Positions 24,929-36,656 of a stretch of 64,000 nt of DNA are shown piece after piece. Below the pieces are notes generated by a model. That model saw nothing but the letters and a program-made list of their open reading frames with translations, did not search any database and was not told the DNA's origin. Within the stretch, counting starts at the first letter, position 1. The number at the start of each line of letters is the position of its first letter. The translations under genes and the position numbers were made by a program. The stretch is from Planococcus citri (taxonomy: Eukaryota > Arthropoda > Insecta > Hemiptera > Pseudococcidae), in contig NC_088680.1 of assembly GCF_950023065.1 (NCBI RefSeq), positions 25,594,559 through 25,658,558 of the forward strand. Reading direction: 5' to 3'.

Positions 24929-25314
24929 GAAGAGTGATATTCCAAAACTCGCTTTGTCCATTTTTATCGAAGTTGGGTTTTCAGCAGTAACTACCTGGTA
25001 GATGAAGTATTAACTCACATTCCTACATCATCAACCTACCAAAATGAGGTGTTAAACTCACCTAAATAACCAATTCACTAAAAATTAAAAAAAAAATAAT
25101 GTTCCAAAACACGCTTTGTCTATTTTTATTGAAATTTTTTTCAGCAGTATTTAATGGATGAAGTGTATACCTACACTCCTACATCATAAATCCGCCCAAA
25201 TAAAGTGCTAAACTCGCCTAAAAAGCCAATTTACCCGTTTAAAGGGAAACTGTTTTTTCTCTTTCCTGAAAAGTTGTGAAAATGGACAAAGCGAGTTTTG
25301 GAATATCACTCTTC
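24929..25314. mobile_element. MITE with 36-bp perfect terminal inverted repeats and internal tandem repeat (386 bp)
   Basis: The ends 24929-24964 and 25279-25314 are exact reverse complements over 36 bp (starting gaagagtgatattccaaaac). Inside, a roughly 140-bp block is duplicated in direct order: the two copies begin at 24941 and 25103, 162 bp apart, and share 'tccaaaac', 'cgctttgt' and 'cctacatcat'. The left TIR is therefore echoed at the start of the second copy. No ORF. The target duplication is unclear. Confidence 0.75.
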
Positions 25315-25740
25315 AAATAGTTTTTTTTTGTAAATTTGAATGAATTTTTGGTTTTGATTTTCGAATAATTTTTCTCATGATGACTTGGGATACTATTTTG
25401 ATAAGTGAATTAGGTTTACAAAGCTTTTAACGATGATTTAGAATTTTTATTCCAATTGACTCGTTTGTACTTGGTAAAGAATATTTTTTATGTGAAAATT
25501 TAGAAATTTTCAAATTTTTTATGTGCTGATTTTTTTATGTGAGTGATGTGAGGGAATGATTTTGTACTCATTTTAAAGGAGTTTTTGTGGTGCTGTGGAA
25601 TTCAATTTTAGTATTGCGAGGGGGAGGGTATTGCAAATAAATATTTGAAATTACGATATTCTAATTAAATTTTCGAGTTTTTTGGAGTGATTTTGAAATA
25701 ATTTTTTTTTGTAGTAATTTTGAGTCAATTTTTTTGACAA
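25315..25740. other. AT-rich non-coding stretch
   Basis: Oligo-T/A-rich; nothing recognised. Confidence 0.3.
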
Positions 25741-25915
25741 CTTAAAGAAGCACGAATCACCAAAAACAGTCAATTTTTAATTTTCATAAATTTGCAAAAA
25801 ATCGAAAAATCAATTTGGGCAGCTGAAATTTTGGTTATGGGGGTTTCAAGCCATACGCTTTCCAAAAATCGCGCACCTGTTCAAGTAGGAGGCAAACTCC
25901 TTGAGAGGTTACCTG
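25741..25915. repeat. solitary arm of the 48.5-kb foldback family
   Basis: It is collinear with 49747-49920: both contain 'caaaaacagtcaatttt', 'aaaatcgaaaaat', 'ttggg(c)gctgaaa', 'gggggttt' and 'tccaaaaatcgcg' in the same order. Only one arm is present, and it is more diverged, so it is a broken relic. Confidence 0.55.
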
Positions 25916-27890
25916 ATGAGTTCAATCTCTCTCTTGAGTCAGCACCCAAAGATTATTTTTCAAGAGCATGTTTTTGCCTTTGAAGTCCTCAGTTCTTTCA
26001 TCTTTGACAACAATTCGACAAAAACACTATATTGTACTCTGATTCGAAAGCTTATAATTTACTTATATGTATCTACTTCATTCTAATTAACGTAGGTATA
26101 GGTATCAAACTATGCAATAGTAAAACACGAAATAGCTTCGTCTCAATATAAAATATAGAGGCAGGTACTCGTACACAACCCACGAATACACAGGTAGGTA
26201 TATACAAATAACATAAGGTAATTAAGGAGGATATATCAACATCGAAGAATTAATTTAGGGTAATGCTTGATAAAGGACTACACATTGGGCTAAGTGCTCG
26301 CCACACAGTTCACTATACCTACCAACTACCATTATTGAAATGCACTTGGCTGAGATAGTTGAAGATAATAAATCGTACCTATAGTGGAATCGGGCCGAAG
26401 CTTTAGGTAATTTTGGAAATAGCCTACTTCGAAACGTATTAATTACCCGTACGGTGAAAATAGACAGGTAGGGATGGTGATCTCGTTACTGTATCGAAGA
26501 ATCAGCCACCGAATAGCATATTCATGCGTTTGTATTATACCTTACGGTGTACCTAGCTGAAGAGAGAGAGTGTGTATTTATGCGAGAGAGAAAGAATATG
26601 TTACACGAAAGTACAGAACAGCATCCGAAGAGATGGAGAGCCTTGGGGATCAAACCAGCATAGCATTCGTGGTAGAAAGGCCATTCAATTAATGCATAAT
26701 TACTTTGCGGCGAATACCCTTAATGCCTTATATGGCATTTCTCTCTATAGTATAGGTTAGTTTACCTACACATAGCTGAGGTGTAGATACCAGGTTAGAG
26801 TAGGTAAAGTTTCCAAACACAGAACCAGGCTGTGAAAGAGACTGCTTCGTATTGTTCTTCAATATCCTGCCCTTGTCCCTGTTACCAGTGGGTAAAAAGC
26901 ATCTCATCGTGCTGTAGATGAAAACTTCACAAGTCGTGAATTATTAGCAGATATGCCCGAAACTTGATTGCGTAGAAATAGGTCCCAACGAGGGTGAAAA
27001 AAACCCGAGCATAATGTCGCGAATAGTTCAACAAGTTGATCTACGCGAGAATGTGCCAAGCAGGCACGAAGACGAACGAGAAAATGAGGGTAAGGACAAA
27101 AAGCCCAATAGAATGGAAAGGCAAACACGTAAATTCCGAAACAATAGTTCAGATATGTCGTATTATACACTACTACGTATACTCGTAGTCGCAGCATCCG
27201 TAAGTTTTGCAGCAAAGACGACGACGAGCTGCTTTAATTGCTCGTTTTGTGTGCGATTGTTAGTTCGTGCTTCGCGCCCTGTGAAAGTTGATTATTCGGT
27301 TTTGGAGTTCGTTTTACGTATATTTACTCAAATAATGGGCCATATCAGGGGGGAATGAACTGCGGCGAACGAAAAGGGGAGACTGGGGTTTCTGTTGCTG
27401 TTGTCTTTGCTGCACAGATACCGCAAATTCTTCGTTGTTGGTTTTAATCGTTCGTTGGCTGGTGATGCTGCATCGGAAAGATGATGATATAGCGAATCTA
27501 AGTATACTATATGGCGTCTTTGAATAAGGAGCTTAATAGACGACTCGTATACGGAGGTTTGGTTTTGATGAAATAGTTTACCAAGTTCGAGTATATATTC
27601 GTCGCGCGTACAATTTAATATAATGGAAAACGAGCCAGAGGAAAAGGTGTTGGACAACGTTGGCCGCGAAATCGGAGGCAATAAATTAAGACGAAAGGCA
27701 ACTACGTTCCTTTATATAGCTTACAAAATTGCCATCGAGGTACGAGAGGGTAATGTGTTCGAAACTTTGTACTATAGGAATTTGTTTCTTGAATCTCGAT
27801 GCTCGAACATGGGTCGACTCGAGATTTCATCCAGCTTCTTAACGTTTGGCAAAGATTTTTTTGGTCTGGTTTAACGTTCAAAATACGTAA
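25916..27890. other. unique CpG-retaining non-coding stretch
   Basis: No gene recognised. It has TACTCGTA at 26166-26173 and 27180-27187. An ATG-initiated ORF at 27623 is followed by a possible donor (gag|gtacga near 27738), but an equally long ORF overlaps on the other strand and there is no domain, so no call is made. Confidence 0.35.
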
Positions 27891-27904
27891 GTACTTACTA
27901 CTTA

Positions 27905-29815
27905 GGCTGTTTTTTATTTGTATGGTGAAAAATTTTTTTTCGATTTTTTTCGCTCCCACCCCCCCTCCCAAAAACATGACCTCGGGTGAGAATTTCAGCA
28001 CCCTAGGTGAAAAAAAAGTCTTGCCGGTGGGCCCCCCAATTTTCCCATAATATGAAAAAATCGAAGTATCAGGCAACATTTTTAAAATTGAGAACTTTGT
28101 AGTTCTAACACCTCAGTCAAGTCCCTCCTTACGTAAAATCAATCTATATACCAATTTTAGCCCCCTATCTCCACCCAAGACTAACCAGTGGATTAGAGAG
28201 GAGAGCTCATATTTATGCCTACATACTGGTGAAAAAATATTTAATGACGCACCAAAGTGTTGTCAGGTTTCACGAGAAAAACTTCTTCAATCAGGTTAGT
28301 AAAAATGAGTCGTGCTAGGGAGCACGCCACCTCCCCCCCTCCATCTCAAAATATAAAATAAATCAGAAAAATTGAAATTTGTACTTTTTTTCACATCATA
28401 ATCCTTGGATTTGGTCCATTTTCATTAGAAATACTGTTAAATATTTCATGAACTGTCTACATGATGAAAAGGTGGAACTTGTCTATGTCTCCTTCCCCAG
28501 AAAATGAAAAAAGATGAATATTATTACATTTTTTTCTTCCATATTCTAATCCTTGGATTTGGTCGATCTTCATCGGAAAAGCACTACCTATGTCAGACTT
28601 TTAAAAACTTGAAAAAAAGGACAAATTTCTGAATTTTGACTTTGAGAAACATTGAAGTGGACGTTTTGTAATAAAATTAACTTATGCCAAATTTTCACAG
28701 AAGACTTATTGACGTTCTGATATTTTGTAATGTAAGACTTGAAAACTTGGAAAAAATCGTCAAGAATCCCTATCAAACAGATTTAATTTTCAAGTTTAAA
28801 GCAAAAAAAAAAAAACATATCCATGACTTGAAACTATCTTTGCAGAGGAGACTTCACCTCCATTCCAAAAAAAAAAAATCAACATTGTGGATCTCTATCA
28901 TCTATGTAGGTGGTGAGCAATGTAGAGGGGACTAAGAAAAGTTTTTTCTGGAAAAAAGAATTATCTAGAAGCATTCTGAACAGAGATGAAAAATTTCACC
29001 TAATTACGAGTAAGTACCTATAGACATCAATTTTCATCTTTCTCAATATTCTTCAATTTTGGGGGTCTCATAAAAATGGACCACTATCATTTGGAGAACA
29101 AAAGGGCGCTTTTCTTGAAAAAGTGATTATCCAAAAGTACTCTGCTCAGAAATGAAACATTAGATATCAAAAAATTTGTAAAGATATGAATTTTTCATTT
29201 TTTTGTTGATTTTCTTTCAACTTTGAGGGGCTTTAAAGGTAACCAACATGATTTGGGAGACTGGGGGGAAGGTTTTTCTTGAAAAAGTGCTTATTCAGAA
29301 AGATTCTGCACATACATAAAAAATTTTCAAAAAAATTTCTACAGACATCAATTTATAATAATTTTTTTTTATTTTTTCCAAATTTGAGGGGCTCCATGCA
29401 AGAGAGCCAAAATCATTTGGGGGTCCAACAATTGTTTTTTCTTGAAAAGGGGGTTATGTATTAGAATAATTCTAATGTGGAAATGAGATATTTTCATCAA
29501 ATTTTCCATAACTTTGATTTATAATCATTTTTTGTGATTTTTTTCAACTTTGAGGGGCTCCTTACTAGAAGGTCAATATGGTTTCTTAAAAAGGGGATTA
29601 TTTAGAAACATTCTGGTGCAGAAACAAAATTTTTTCATGAATAGAACTTTTTTTTTGATTTTTTTGATTTTTTCCCCACTTAGGGGGCTACTGGCACCAC
29701 TTTTTTTTACAGATAGGGAAAAAATAAAAATAGGGAATTATTTTCTCACCTGAGGTCATGTTTGGGGCGGGAGTGGGAGCTACAAAATTCCAACTTTTCA
29801 AAATAAGGAACACCC
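27905..29815. mobile_element. 1.9-kb TIR element carrying a ~165-bp satellite array
   Basis: The left end (ggctgttttttattt..., gctcccaccccc, catgacctcgggtgagaa to about 27992) is matched in reverse at the right end (ttctcacctgaggtcatg, gggagtgggagc, ..., aacaccc at 29740-29815). TA flanks both ends (27903-27904, 29816-29817). The interior is filled by degenerate direct repeats. The marker 'ttgaggggct' or its variant recurs at about 29057, 29224, 29385 and 29550, spaced 161-167 bp. An earlier pair shares 'aatccttggatttggtc', about 150 bp apart (near 28400 and 28550). No transposase ORF. Confidence 0.6.
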
Positions 29816-29817
29816 TA

Positions 29818-31660
29818 CTAGGTTAGTTAGGTATACGCAAACAGAACGAGCTAAATGTGACAAAAAAAATACGAGTAAAATAAAAAACGCGTATGAAAAA
29901 GATGATGATTATTTAATATACGAGAAAACAATATGTAAGTACGTTCGAGGAAGACGTGATACGACGTATCAAGTTGGAGATTTTATATCGCGACAAGTGT
30001 GATAGCGATCTAAACCATATCTGTATACGAGGCGAGAATACAATCAGTGAAGGGAGGCAGGGAGCAGGTCTTGTTATATACATACGACGTACTAAATCCG
30101 CCGATAAATTGAATATCAAGCGAAGCGTGTAAATTATCAGCGTCGAAGAGAGAAGGAAAAATATTAGATGTTATGAAAATGTCGATGTTTCAAGATTTTT
30201 CAAAGCTCGATGATATATTGGAATTAAAAGTACTGTTATACGGATATCCGGCGTTCATAACAACGGATATCCGCGTATTTGAAATTTTCATCTGTGCTGA
30301 TACTACATATTTTATTTGCTGCCTCGGCGTGCGATTTTTTCCATATTTTTTCTCTTTTGAAACACATAAGGTGAAATAAAAGGAAAAATGTGTCGGCGAA
30401 TTCCAATCCGACCTAGCCGCACTGACGAGCGGAATTAAGTTTTCTTTCAATTTGCGCCCTGATATTTGAGGCAATAATAATGAATTTTTGAGCTCATGTT
30501 CACAATCCTACCAGTCTCGTAGAAGATGTAACAATAAAGATGAATCTCACTGTGGAATTTCTCAATAACTCCTCTATAGAGAAAAATTCAAAAAATCGGT
30601 AAACACAACACAAAAACTCACACTGGACCCAATTTCAAACCAATATTAATTTCGCAAACAACTCTAGCAAGCGTCAATTTCAAATTACTGGTCTTCGCAA
30701 ACGGGAAATGAAATGCACTCAAATTACTCATTATTTTAAACGAAACCTCCAGCTTTTGTAGATATAGGTACGCCATAAAACGAAATGCAATACAGAAAAA
30801 AAACGCATCGACAAAAGTTCAATCCCGAGCAATTTTCATTTTCACAAAGAAATGAAAAAAAATACAATAAATTGGAATAAAAAGAGCAAAATGCAAAAAC
30901 ACGGAACTATAATAGCGCCATCGAATCGCGTATACTGCACTACAAATAAACACATACACGAGCTTAATTACTCAGCAAAATCATAATTTTTTTCAAATCG
31001 AAATACGCGACAACGATTGTATCATTTTTATAGCATTTCTATAGCATGTACTATGCAGTGCAGTCGATATATTGTATGACGTGAAAATGGAAATATTATC
31101 TAGTTCGCTTTATAGACGTCGTGTCGATTTAGCTCGGAAGCGAACTGTAAAATAGAGAAAAAAAATCACAGAGACCGGTGTACTGGTGTGGTATTCTCGT
31201 ATGTATAGGACTCAATACTGTGCTGAATCATGTAGAATTCGAACGACAGAATAATACGATTATCGTTTCCAACATTTCGAATCATATTAGAACAAACAGA
31301 GAAAGATTTCCCTCTTTCAGGAGAAATAATAAACGAACAGTACACTCCGGAAATGGAGAAAAAAAATCGTATAAAAATAAATATACGCGTAGGCAAAAAT
31401 ATCGGCGAAAAAATGGCAACAACGAGAAAATGTATACGTGGTCGTCGGTCGATAGGTTTTAAACTAAAATATCTGACTTTTAAAATAGAAAAAAAAAGCC
31501 ACGAATATCGATGTACACTTTGCCCTTATGTCGAATAAGGAGCATTATACGCCTAATGCATGAGAAGAGAAAGAAATATCCGTACTTCAAGTTTTTTTAT
31601 GAAAATGGAATGAAGAGAAAAGAAACGAAAGACAGAGGGTGGCGAAATATGCTCAGATGT
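29818..31660. other. unique CpG-retaining non-coding stretch
   Basis: No gene recognised. It contains TACGAGTA at 29870-29877. Overlapping ORFs on both strands at 30173-30474 and 31166-31538 have no domain content. Confidence 0.35.
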
Positions 31661-32809
31661 GCACAGGGTGTTTCAGAGTAGAGGTGAAACTTTTTAATCA
31701 GACACTACCTAAGTAACACATATCAAGTCTATGCATACTACAGTCGCAGGGGCAACAGCAGATAGGTTCAATTTTTTTTAAATTAGTGCCCAAATCCAAA
31801 ACAAATCTACGCTATGCACATTGAAAAGAAATTATTTCAATAAAGGAATGAAAATTGGAATCAGAAGAGAGCAGATTATGTATTAACAAAGAAATGATTT
31901 ATCGTATTTGTCAGTTCTTTTCCTTTAAAATGCTGCGAACTTTTCATTTTTTCCTAATGCGTTTATACATAGAAAAACTTTCCACTATAATTGCGTATAT
32001 GATTGCAGGATGTTTCTCGACTGCCATGAACACGGTCCGAGCTAATGAGATGAAACTTATGCACATTAGGGTGGATCACAAGAAGAAAAAGGATCAGAAA
32101 ATTTTGAAAGTCATTCAGAAAAAATGTTAGCTACGAGAATGTCCACAGAGGGAAAATTTGGGTCCTGAAAGAGGGGAACACTATCAAAAAAAATCATGTT
32201 TTTTTCATTCTGACCCATTCAAAACTCAAGACCACTTCTAGGGTTCTACTCATTTTTGGGCAAATTCGCGTTTTGAATTTTATTTGTATGAACATTTTTG
32301 CATTAAACGTTTTAGAACTCTTTTCTGAATCTGGGGGAATATTTTGGAATACAGTGGTGCAAATTTTCTAGTCATTATCAACAGTTTCAAAAAATCTAGA
32401 AAAATAGCCAAAAATTTTCTAAATTTTTTCGACGTTTTCGATGTTTATTTCACAAGAATTCTTACTTTTTAGGCAAAATGAGCCAATTCAATAATTGCAA
32501 GCAATAAAAATTCTGAACCATTTCCCCACAAACTACATATACAAGAAAACATTGTCAGCAGTCATAATATGATGTTCTATTGTACGTAATTATTGAAGGG
32601 CCTGGGGTGAAAACGAGTCAACCGTAATTTTTGTCAATTTTGACATTCTATTTTTCTCTCTTTTTTTTTATCGATTTTGGATCTGAAAGACAAACCTACA
32701 AACGATCTAGAGCACCAAGACCGTCGAGGGGGGAGGGAGCAGTTTGACCCAATCCGGCGTTTTCGAGAGGGCCTTGCAAAAGGGCCTGTGAAGAAAGAAA
32801 CCCCTTTTT
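31661..32809. other. repeat-derived non-coding region
   Basis: Mixed AT-rich repeat sequence with a G-rich word near 32730. A 91-codon ORF at 31855 lacks any recognisable domain. It ends where I-like copy B begins. Confidence 0.3.
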
Positions 32810-35158
32810 TTTAACTTCTCAAAATACAAAGTTATATAACAAAATTTGGACTTCTGATTCCTTTCCAAAAATGTGGAAAACTGCAACAATCATTCCAATA
32901 TTAAAACCTGATAAAAACCCAAGTCTTGCATCTAGTTATCGCCCCATCTCCCTAACTTCAGTTCCTTGCAAAATACTTGAAAAAATGGTTATTAAACGTC
33001 TTAATTGGTATATTGATTCCTCAAACTCTCTTAGCATTTATCAGAGTGGTTTCAGAAAGAAAAGATCTACCCTAGACCACCTCTTTAGTCTCCAAAAAGA
33101 AATTAGTTCAGCCTTCCAGAATAAAGAAAGTAGTGTTCTTTCAGTCTTTTTTGATCTTGAAAAGGCATTTGATAAAGCCTGGCGTTATAAAATTCTCCAA
33201 AAATTACATTCCATTGGAATTAGAGGACATTTAGCCTACTTCATTCAAAATTTCTTAACAAACCGTACTTTTAGAGTGAGTGTTAACAATACATACTCAG
33301 AATTTTTTGAAATTGAAAACGGAGTCCCCCAAGATTCAGTTCTTAGCACAGCTTTATTTATACTTTTGATTGATGACATTTCCAATGTTGTTTCTAGACC
33401 CATTTCTCTGAGAATCTTTGCTGATGATATAAACATTTCCTTTCATTCAAATAACATTCAACTAGCTCTTCATGTATAATCCAAGAAACCCTTGAAAAAA
33501 TCGAATCATGGGCAGATTCTAATGGTCTAACTTTCTCAGAGTCAAAAACCCACTGTATACTTTTCACCAAAAAAAATAAGATTCCTCCAGATGTCATTCT
33601 CAACTTCAAAGGACACTCTTTAGAATTCAAAACCACTACTAAATTTCTTGGATTAACTTTTGATAGAAAACTAAATTGGATTCCTCATTTCCTAAAAGTA
33701 AAATCAGATCTCATGAAACGCCTAAATCTGTTGAAAATAATCAAAAATTCTAAGTATAATCCATCTCGCAAACTCCTACTTCACTTGTATAAATCTCTAA
33801 TTCGCAGTAAAATTGAGTATGGAAGCCCATGTTTTGCAAATATCTCAAATAAGACTTCAAATATCCTAAAAACAATTCAAAATTCAGCCCTAAGGATCTG
33901 TATAAGAGCCCTCTATTCCTCTCCAATAGATAGCATTTATTGTGAAGCAGCAGAATTACCCCCTGATTTTAGAAGAACTCTCATAACAAACAAATTCATC
34001 TCAAATGCATCCACCAACCCTTCCCATCCACTCCAAAACTCAATTAACCCACTAAACCCCCAACATTTTTACCATATAGAAGGACCCATTTCTAATTTTA
34101 TCACAATGTTGAACGATCTTCAAATCAATCCTAAAACTCTCATCCAAAAACCAATATTATACCCCCCTTGGCTTCTAAAGCCTCCTCAAGTCAATCTACA
34201 GCTTATTAACTACTCAAAAAATAGCCACTCTCCATTAGTAATAAAACAGAACTATCTTGAACTCTTATCACAATACAAAAAATTCAATCTTTGCTTTACA
34301 GATGGATCAAAAATACCAACGCTTCATACAGGATATGCCTATTCTATAAATGATAGAATTTCAAATTTTAAAATCCATAACTGTTCTTCAATCTACACTG
34401 CCGAACTCACAGCTATTTTCCATTGTCTCTGTGATATACTCACTTATGAATCAGAAAATAAGTCCTTCTTAATTCAAAGTGATTCCCTCAGCTCACTAAC
34501 TGCTATCCAAAATCTTTTTTCCGATCACCTTCTAATTCAAAATATTCATAAAACTCTATTTGACTTACAAAATTCAAACTTCTTTATACAGTTTATGTAT
34601 GTACCCAGTCACGTTGGAATCTTAGGAAATGAAATTGTAGATATTAATGCAAAATCTGCCACCACCCTTTCTCCCCTTACATTTATCACAGCTGATGACC
34701 TCAAATCTATCTTCACCCAAAGCACACTTGAAAATGGCAAAACTTTTGATCCCTCCAAACCACAAACAAGCTCTTTCAACATAAAAAATTAGTCCATCCT
34801 TGGAAAAACCTCTCCCACTTAAACAGACTTGAAGAAATCATTATAACCAGACTGAGAATTGGCCACACAAAAATCGCACACAATCACCTCTATGAAAAGG
34901 CCCCAAAACCCACATGTCAGTTCTGCCTGTCAGAACTTATATCTGTTCCAACACTTACTATTTCACTGTCCCTCCTTACATCAGCACAGACTATCCCTAC
35001 AAATAGACGAAAGATCCCTATTCATACCAGACGACCCTTCCGAAATTAAAAAATTCTTAGATCTAATTAAAAAACTTGACCTTACCAACTCGATTTAAAT
35101 CCCATACGACGGGTGTAATAATCAAGTAATTACAAACACCCCCCCCAAAAAAAAAAAA
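32810..35158 (+). mobile_element. 5'-truncated I-like LINE (copy B): RT, RNase H, zinc knuckle, 3' UTR, poly(A)
   Basis: The segment 32871-33479 encodes RT blocks from WKTATIIPILKP through SYRPISL, QSGFRKKRST, FFDLEKAFDKAWRY, GVPQDSVLS and RIFADDINI, the YxDD-box equivalent being FADD. A frameshift near 33470 moves the frame. The segment 33713-34792 continues through the thumb into RNase H, with CFTDGSK, TAELTAIF, QSDSLSSL and VPSHVGILGNEIVD. A stop at 34790 and a shift near 34940 interrupt the CX2C...HX4C zinc region, which ends at 35096-35098. A hairpin and an A13 run (35147-35159) close the element. The endonuclease and ORF1 are missing. In the RT signature, GVPQD replaces the usual GVPQG. 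Inactive. Confidence 0.9.
35111..35141 (+). other. 3'-terminal RNA hairpin of I-like LINE copy B
   Basis: Arms gggtgt (35111-35116) and acaccc (35136-35141) enclose a 19-nt loop, 12 nt after the stop codon and just before the C/A tail. Compared with copy A (gggcgt / acgccc), one pair changes from C-G to T-A on both sides, which keeps the stem. The loops align as aa.aatc..g..aatta. Confidence 0.6.
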
Positions 35159-35159
35159 T

Positions 35160-35560
35160 TCAAAAGCTTGCGCTTGTTATTTTTTTTTCAAAATTTAAAA
35201 TGAAAAAAAAATCATTAAACTTTCACATGCCTCTCGAAATACAAATTTTCAAGATCTTTCGCCTTCACTTTGACTTGTTCTCTTTTCTGTTTCAAAATTA
35301 ACATCCTAAAAAAAATCTTTCAAATTCTAAAATACAATGTAGAAGCCAAAAAATAAACCCTTCGCGTGAAAAATCATCGTTTTTAGTTCTCTCAAAATAC
35401 AAATTTTCAAAAGTTTGCGCCCTCGTTTCGCTCTGGCCTGACCTCTTTTTTTTCAAGATCAACTTCCTGAAAAAAACATTGTTTTTAAACCTCTAGAAAT
35501 CAAATTTTCAAAAACTCGTCCTTGCTTCGCTCGGGCCAATTTGTTTCTTGTTTTAAAAAT
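35160..35560. repeat. degenerate tandem repeat with 'aaattttcaaaagtttgcgc' core
   Basis: Four successive blocks (about 35160, 35236, 35390, 35495) share 'aatacaaattttcaaaag', then a 'gc(g)cctcgcttcgctcgggcc'-like word and a poly-T/A spacer. Spacing is 75-155 bp. Non-coding. Confidence 0.5.
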
Positions 35561-36200
35561 AAAAAAATTCACATTTGGGCTCCCAAAAATACGACACAAA
35601 AAGTGAAAATTTTTATGAAAAATTCTTTATTTTTCCCCTGAATCAGTCGAGCAAATTTTCAGTTATGCCCCCTCCCCCTCTCAAAAACCCGCTGTATAGT
35701 TTTGTCCCTAGAAATGAGGCCAAATTATATGTCCTGGGCCCGCATTGGCTCTCACCGGTCCTCTAAAACGCAAATTGTTGTAGGTACCTAGACCGCCCTC
35801 TAAAGAGAAAGGATTTTCGAAGAAAGTGAATTTTTTTTCTCCAACCCTCATCCACTCTGATTTGCCAAAAATCTCCCACAAATCAAAAGATACATAGCGA
35901 GTAATTGAAATTCTACGTCGATTTTCACTCTGAGCTATTCCCGTCAAAATTCAAGACCACTTTTTGGATTCAGCCCTACGTAGGGTTGTAAGCAAATCGC
36001 CAATTTTTGGGAAATGTTTTGAAAAATAAACGGTTTATTTTCGAATACCTGCTACCTTCGAGTTTATTATGCAAAAACGTTTAAAGCTATCATTTCTGGG
36101 ACTGAGAGGGTTGTATTTTTTCCGCGGATTCTATGAAATATCCTAATTTCAAAAGTAAACATGTTATTCGCCAAAAATAAATTTACTCGTATTTTTCTAC
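35561..36200. other. repeat-derived non-coding stretch
   Basis: Short ORFs only; contains TACTCGTA at 36184-36191. No gene. Confidence 0.3.
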
Positions 36201-36210
36201 ACTGCTCGAT

Positions 36211-36216
36211 TTTATT
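36211..36216 (-). terminator. poly(A) signal AATAAA for the 75-residue secreted peptide gene
   Basis: On the minus strand this reads AATAAA, about 200 nt downstream of the stop codon at 36415-36417. It is a reasonable cleavage and polyadenylation signal for that gene, though AATAAA is common in AT-rich DNA. Confidence 0.35.
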
Positions 36217-36414
36217 TAAAATTTACTGAGGTAAAAATTACACAAAATGTATTAAAAATAGATACATCAGAATGGAATACTAATGTAGGATTTTGTAGAT
36301 CTGAAAAGAGCACCACGTGATGGAATTTTTCAATTTTTCGATCAACAGATGAACACTGAACAGTATTGTCAAATTACCTATATTAGCAATGATACGGGTA
36401 GTAACATTTTAGTT

Positions 36415-36642
36415 CTACGATATTTGGTCTAACTCTTCTGGTGGTATTTTTCTGCAGTCCTTTGTAAATTCATCCTCATCTTCTGGTGATTCGTTGGAGT
36501 TCAACAAACGATGTTTACACTCGTACAAGATTTGCTCATAATTGTAGCGTTTAAAGGCTTCATCTTCTTCGTTGATGGAAAAAACGTATGCTACCACAAT
36601 AATTATTATCGTCACCAAAAAAATAAAATTCACTTTAAACAT
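36415..36642 (-). CDS. small secreted acidic peptide precursor, 75 residues
   Basis: No family recognised. Residues 2-22 form a strongly hydrophobic signal peptide (FKVNFIFLVTIIIIVVAYVF), with a plausible cleavage after VFS (22). The mature part of about 53 residues is acidic (EEDEAF, ESPEDEDEF). It has two cysteines (42 and 63) that could pair, a dibasic KR at 31-32 and an N-glycosylation sequon NES at 50-52. The start is well supported: on the minus strand the ATG is preceded by 'tttttttcccag' plus one g, a strong splice acceptor. The coding exon is thus the second exon of a spliced transcript, with the first exon upstream (above 36650) unidentified. A secreted regulatory peptide or effector is possible but unproven. 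An alternative is that the acceptor is a coincidence and the gene is unspliced. Confidence 0.6.
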   Translation of the reverse strand: MFKVNFIFLVTIIIIVVAYVFSINEEDEAFKRYNYEQILYECKHRLLNSNESPEDEDEFTKDCRKIPPEELDQIS

Positions 36643-36656
36643 CCTGGGAAAAAAAT
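36643..36656 (-). other. 3' splice acceptor in the 5' UTR of the secreted peptide gene
   Basis: Minus-strand tttttttcccag followed by g and ATG. The AG is at 36645-36644 and the exon would start at 36643. The polypyrimidine run and CAG fit the consensus well. The donor was not located. Confidence 0.5.

Noticed and set aside
27328..27874. Overlapping 117- and 83-codon ORFs on opposite strands, one with a possible donor
   Set aside because: Neither has a domain; mutual overlap suggests composition. Kept only as a remark.
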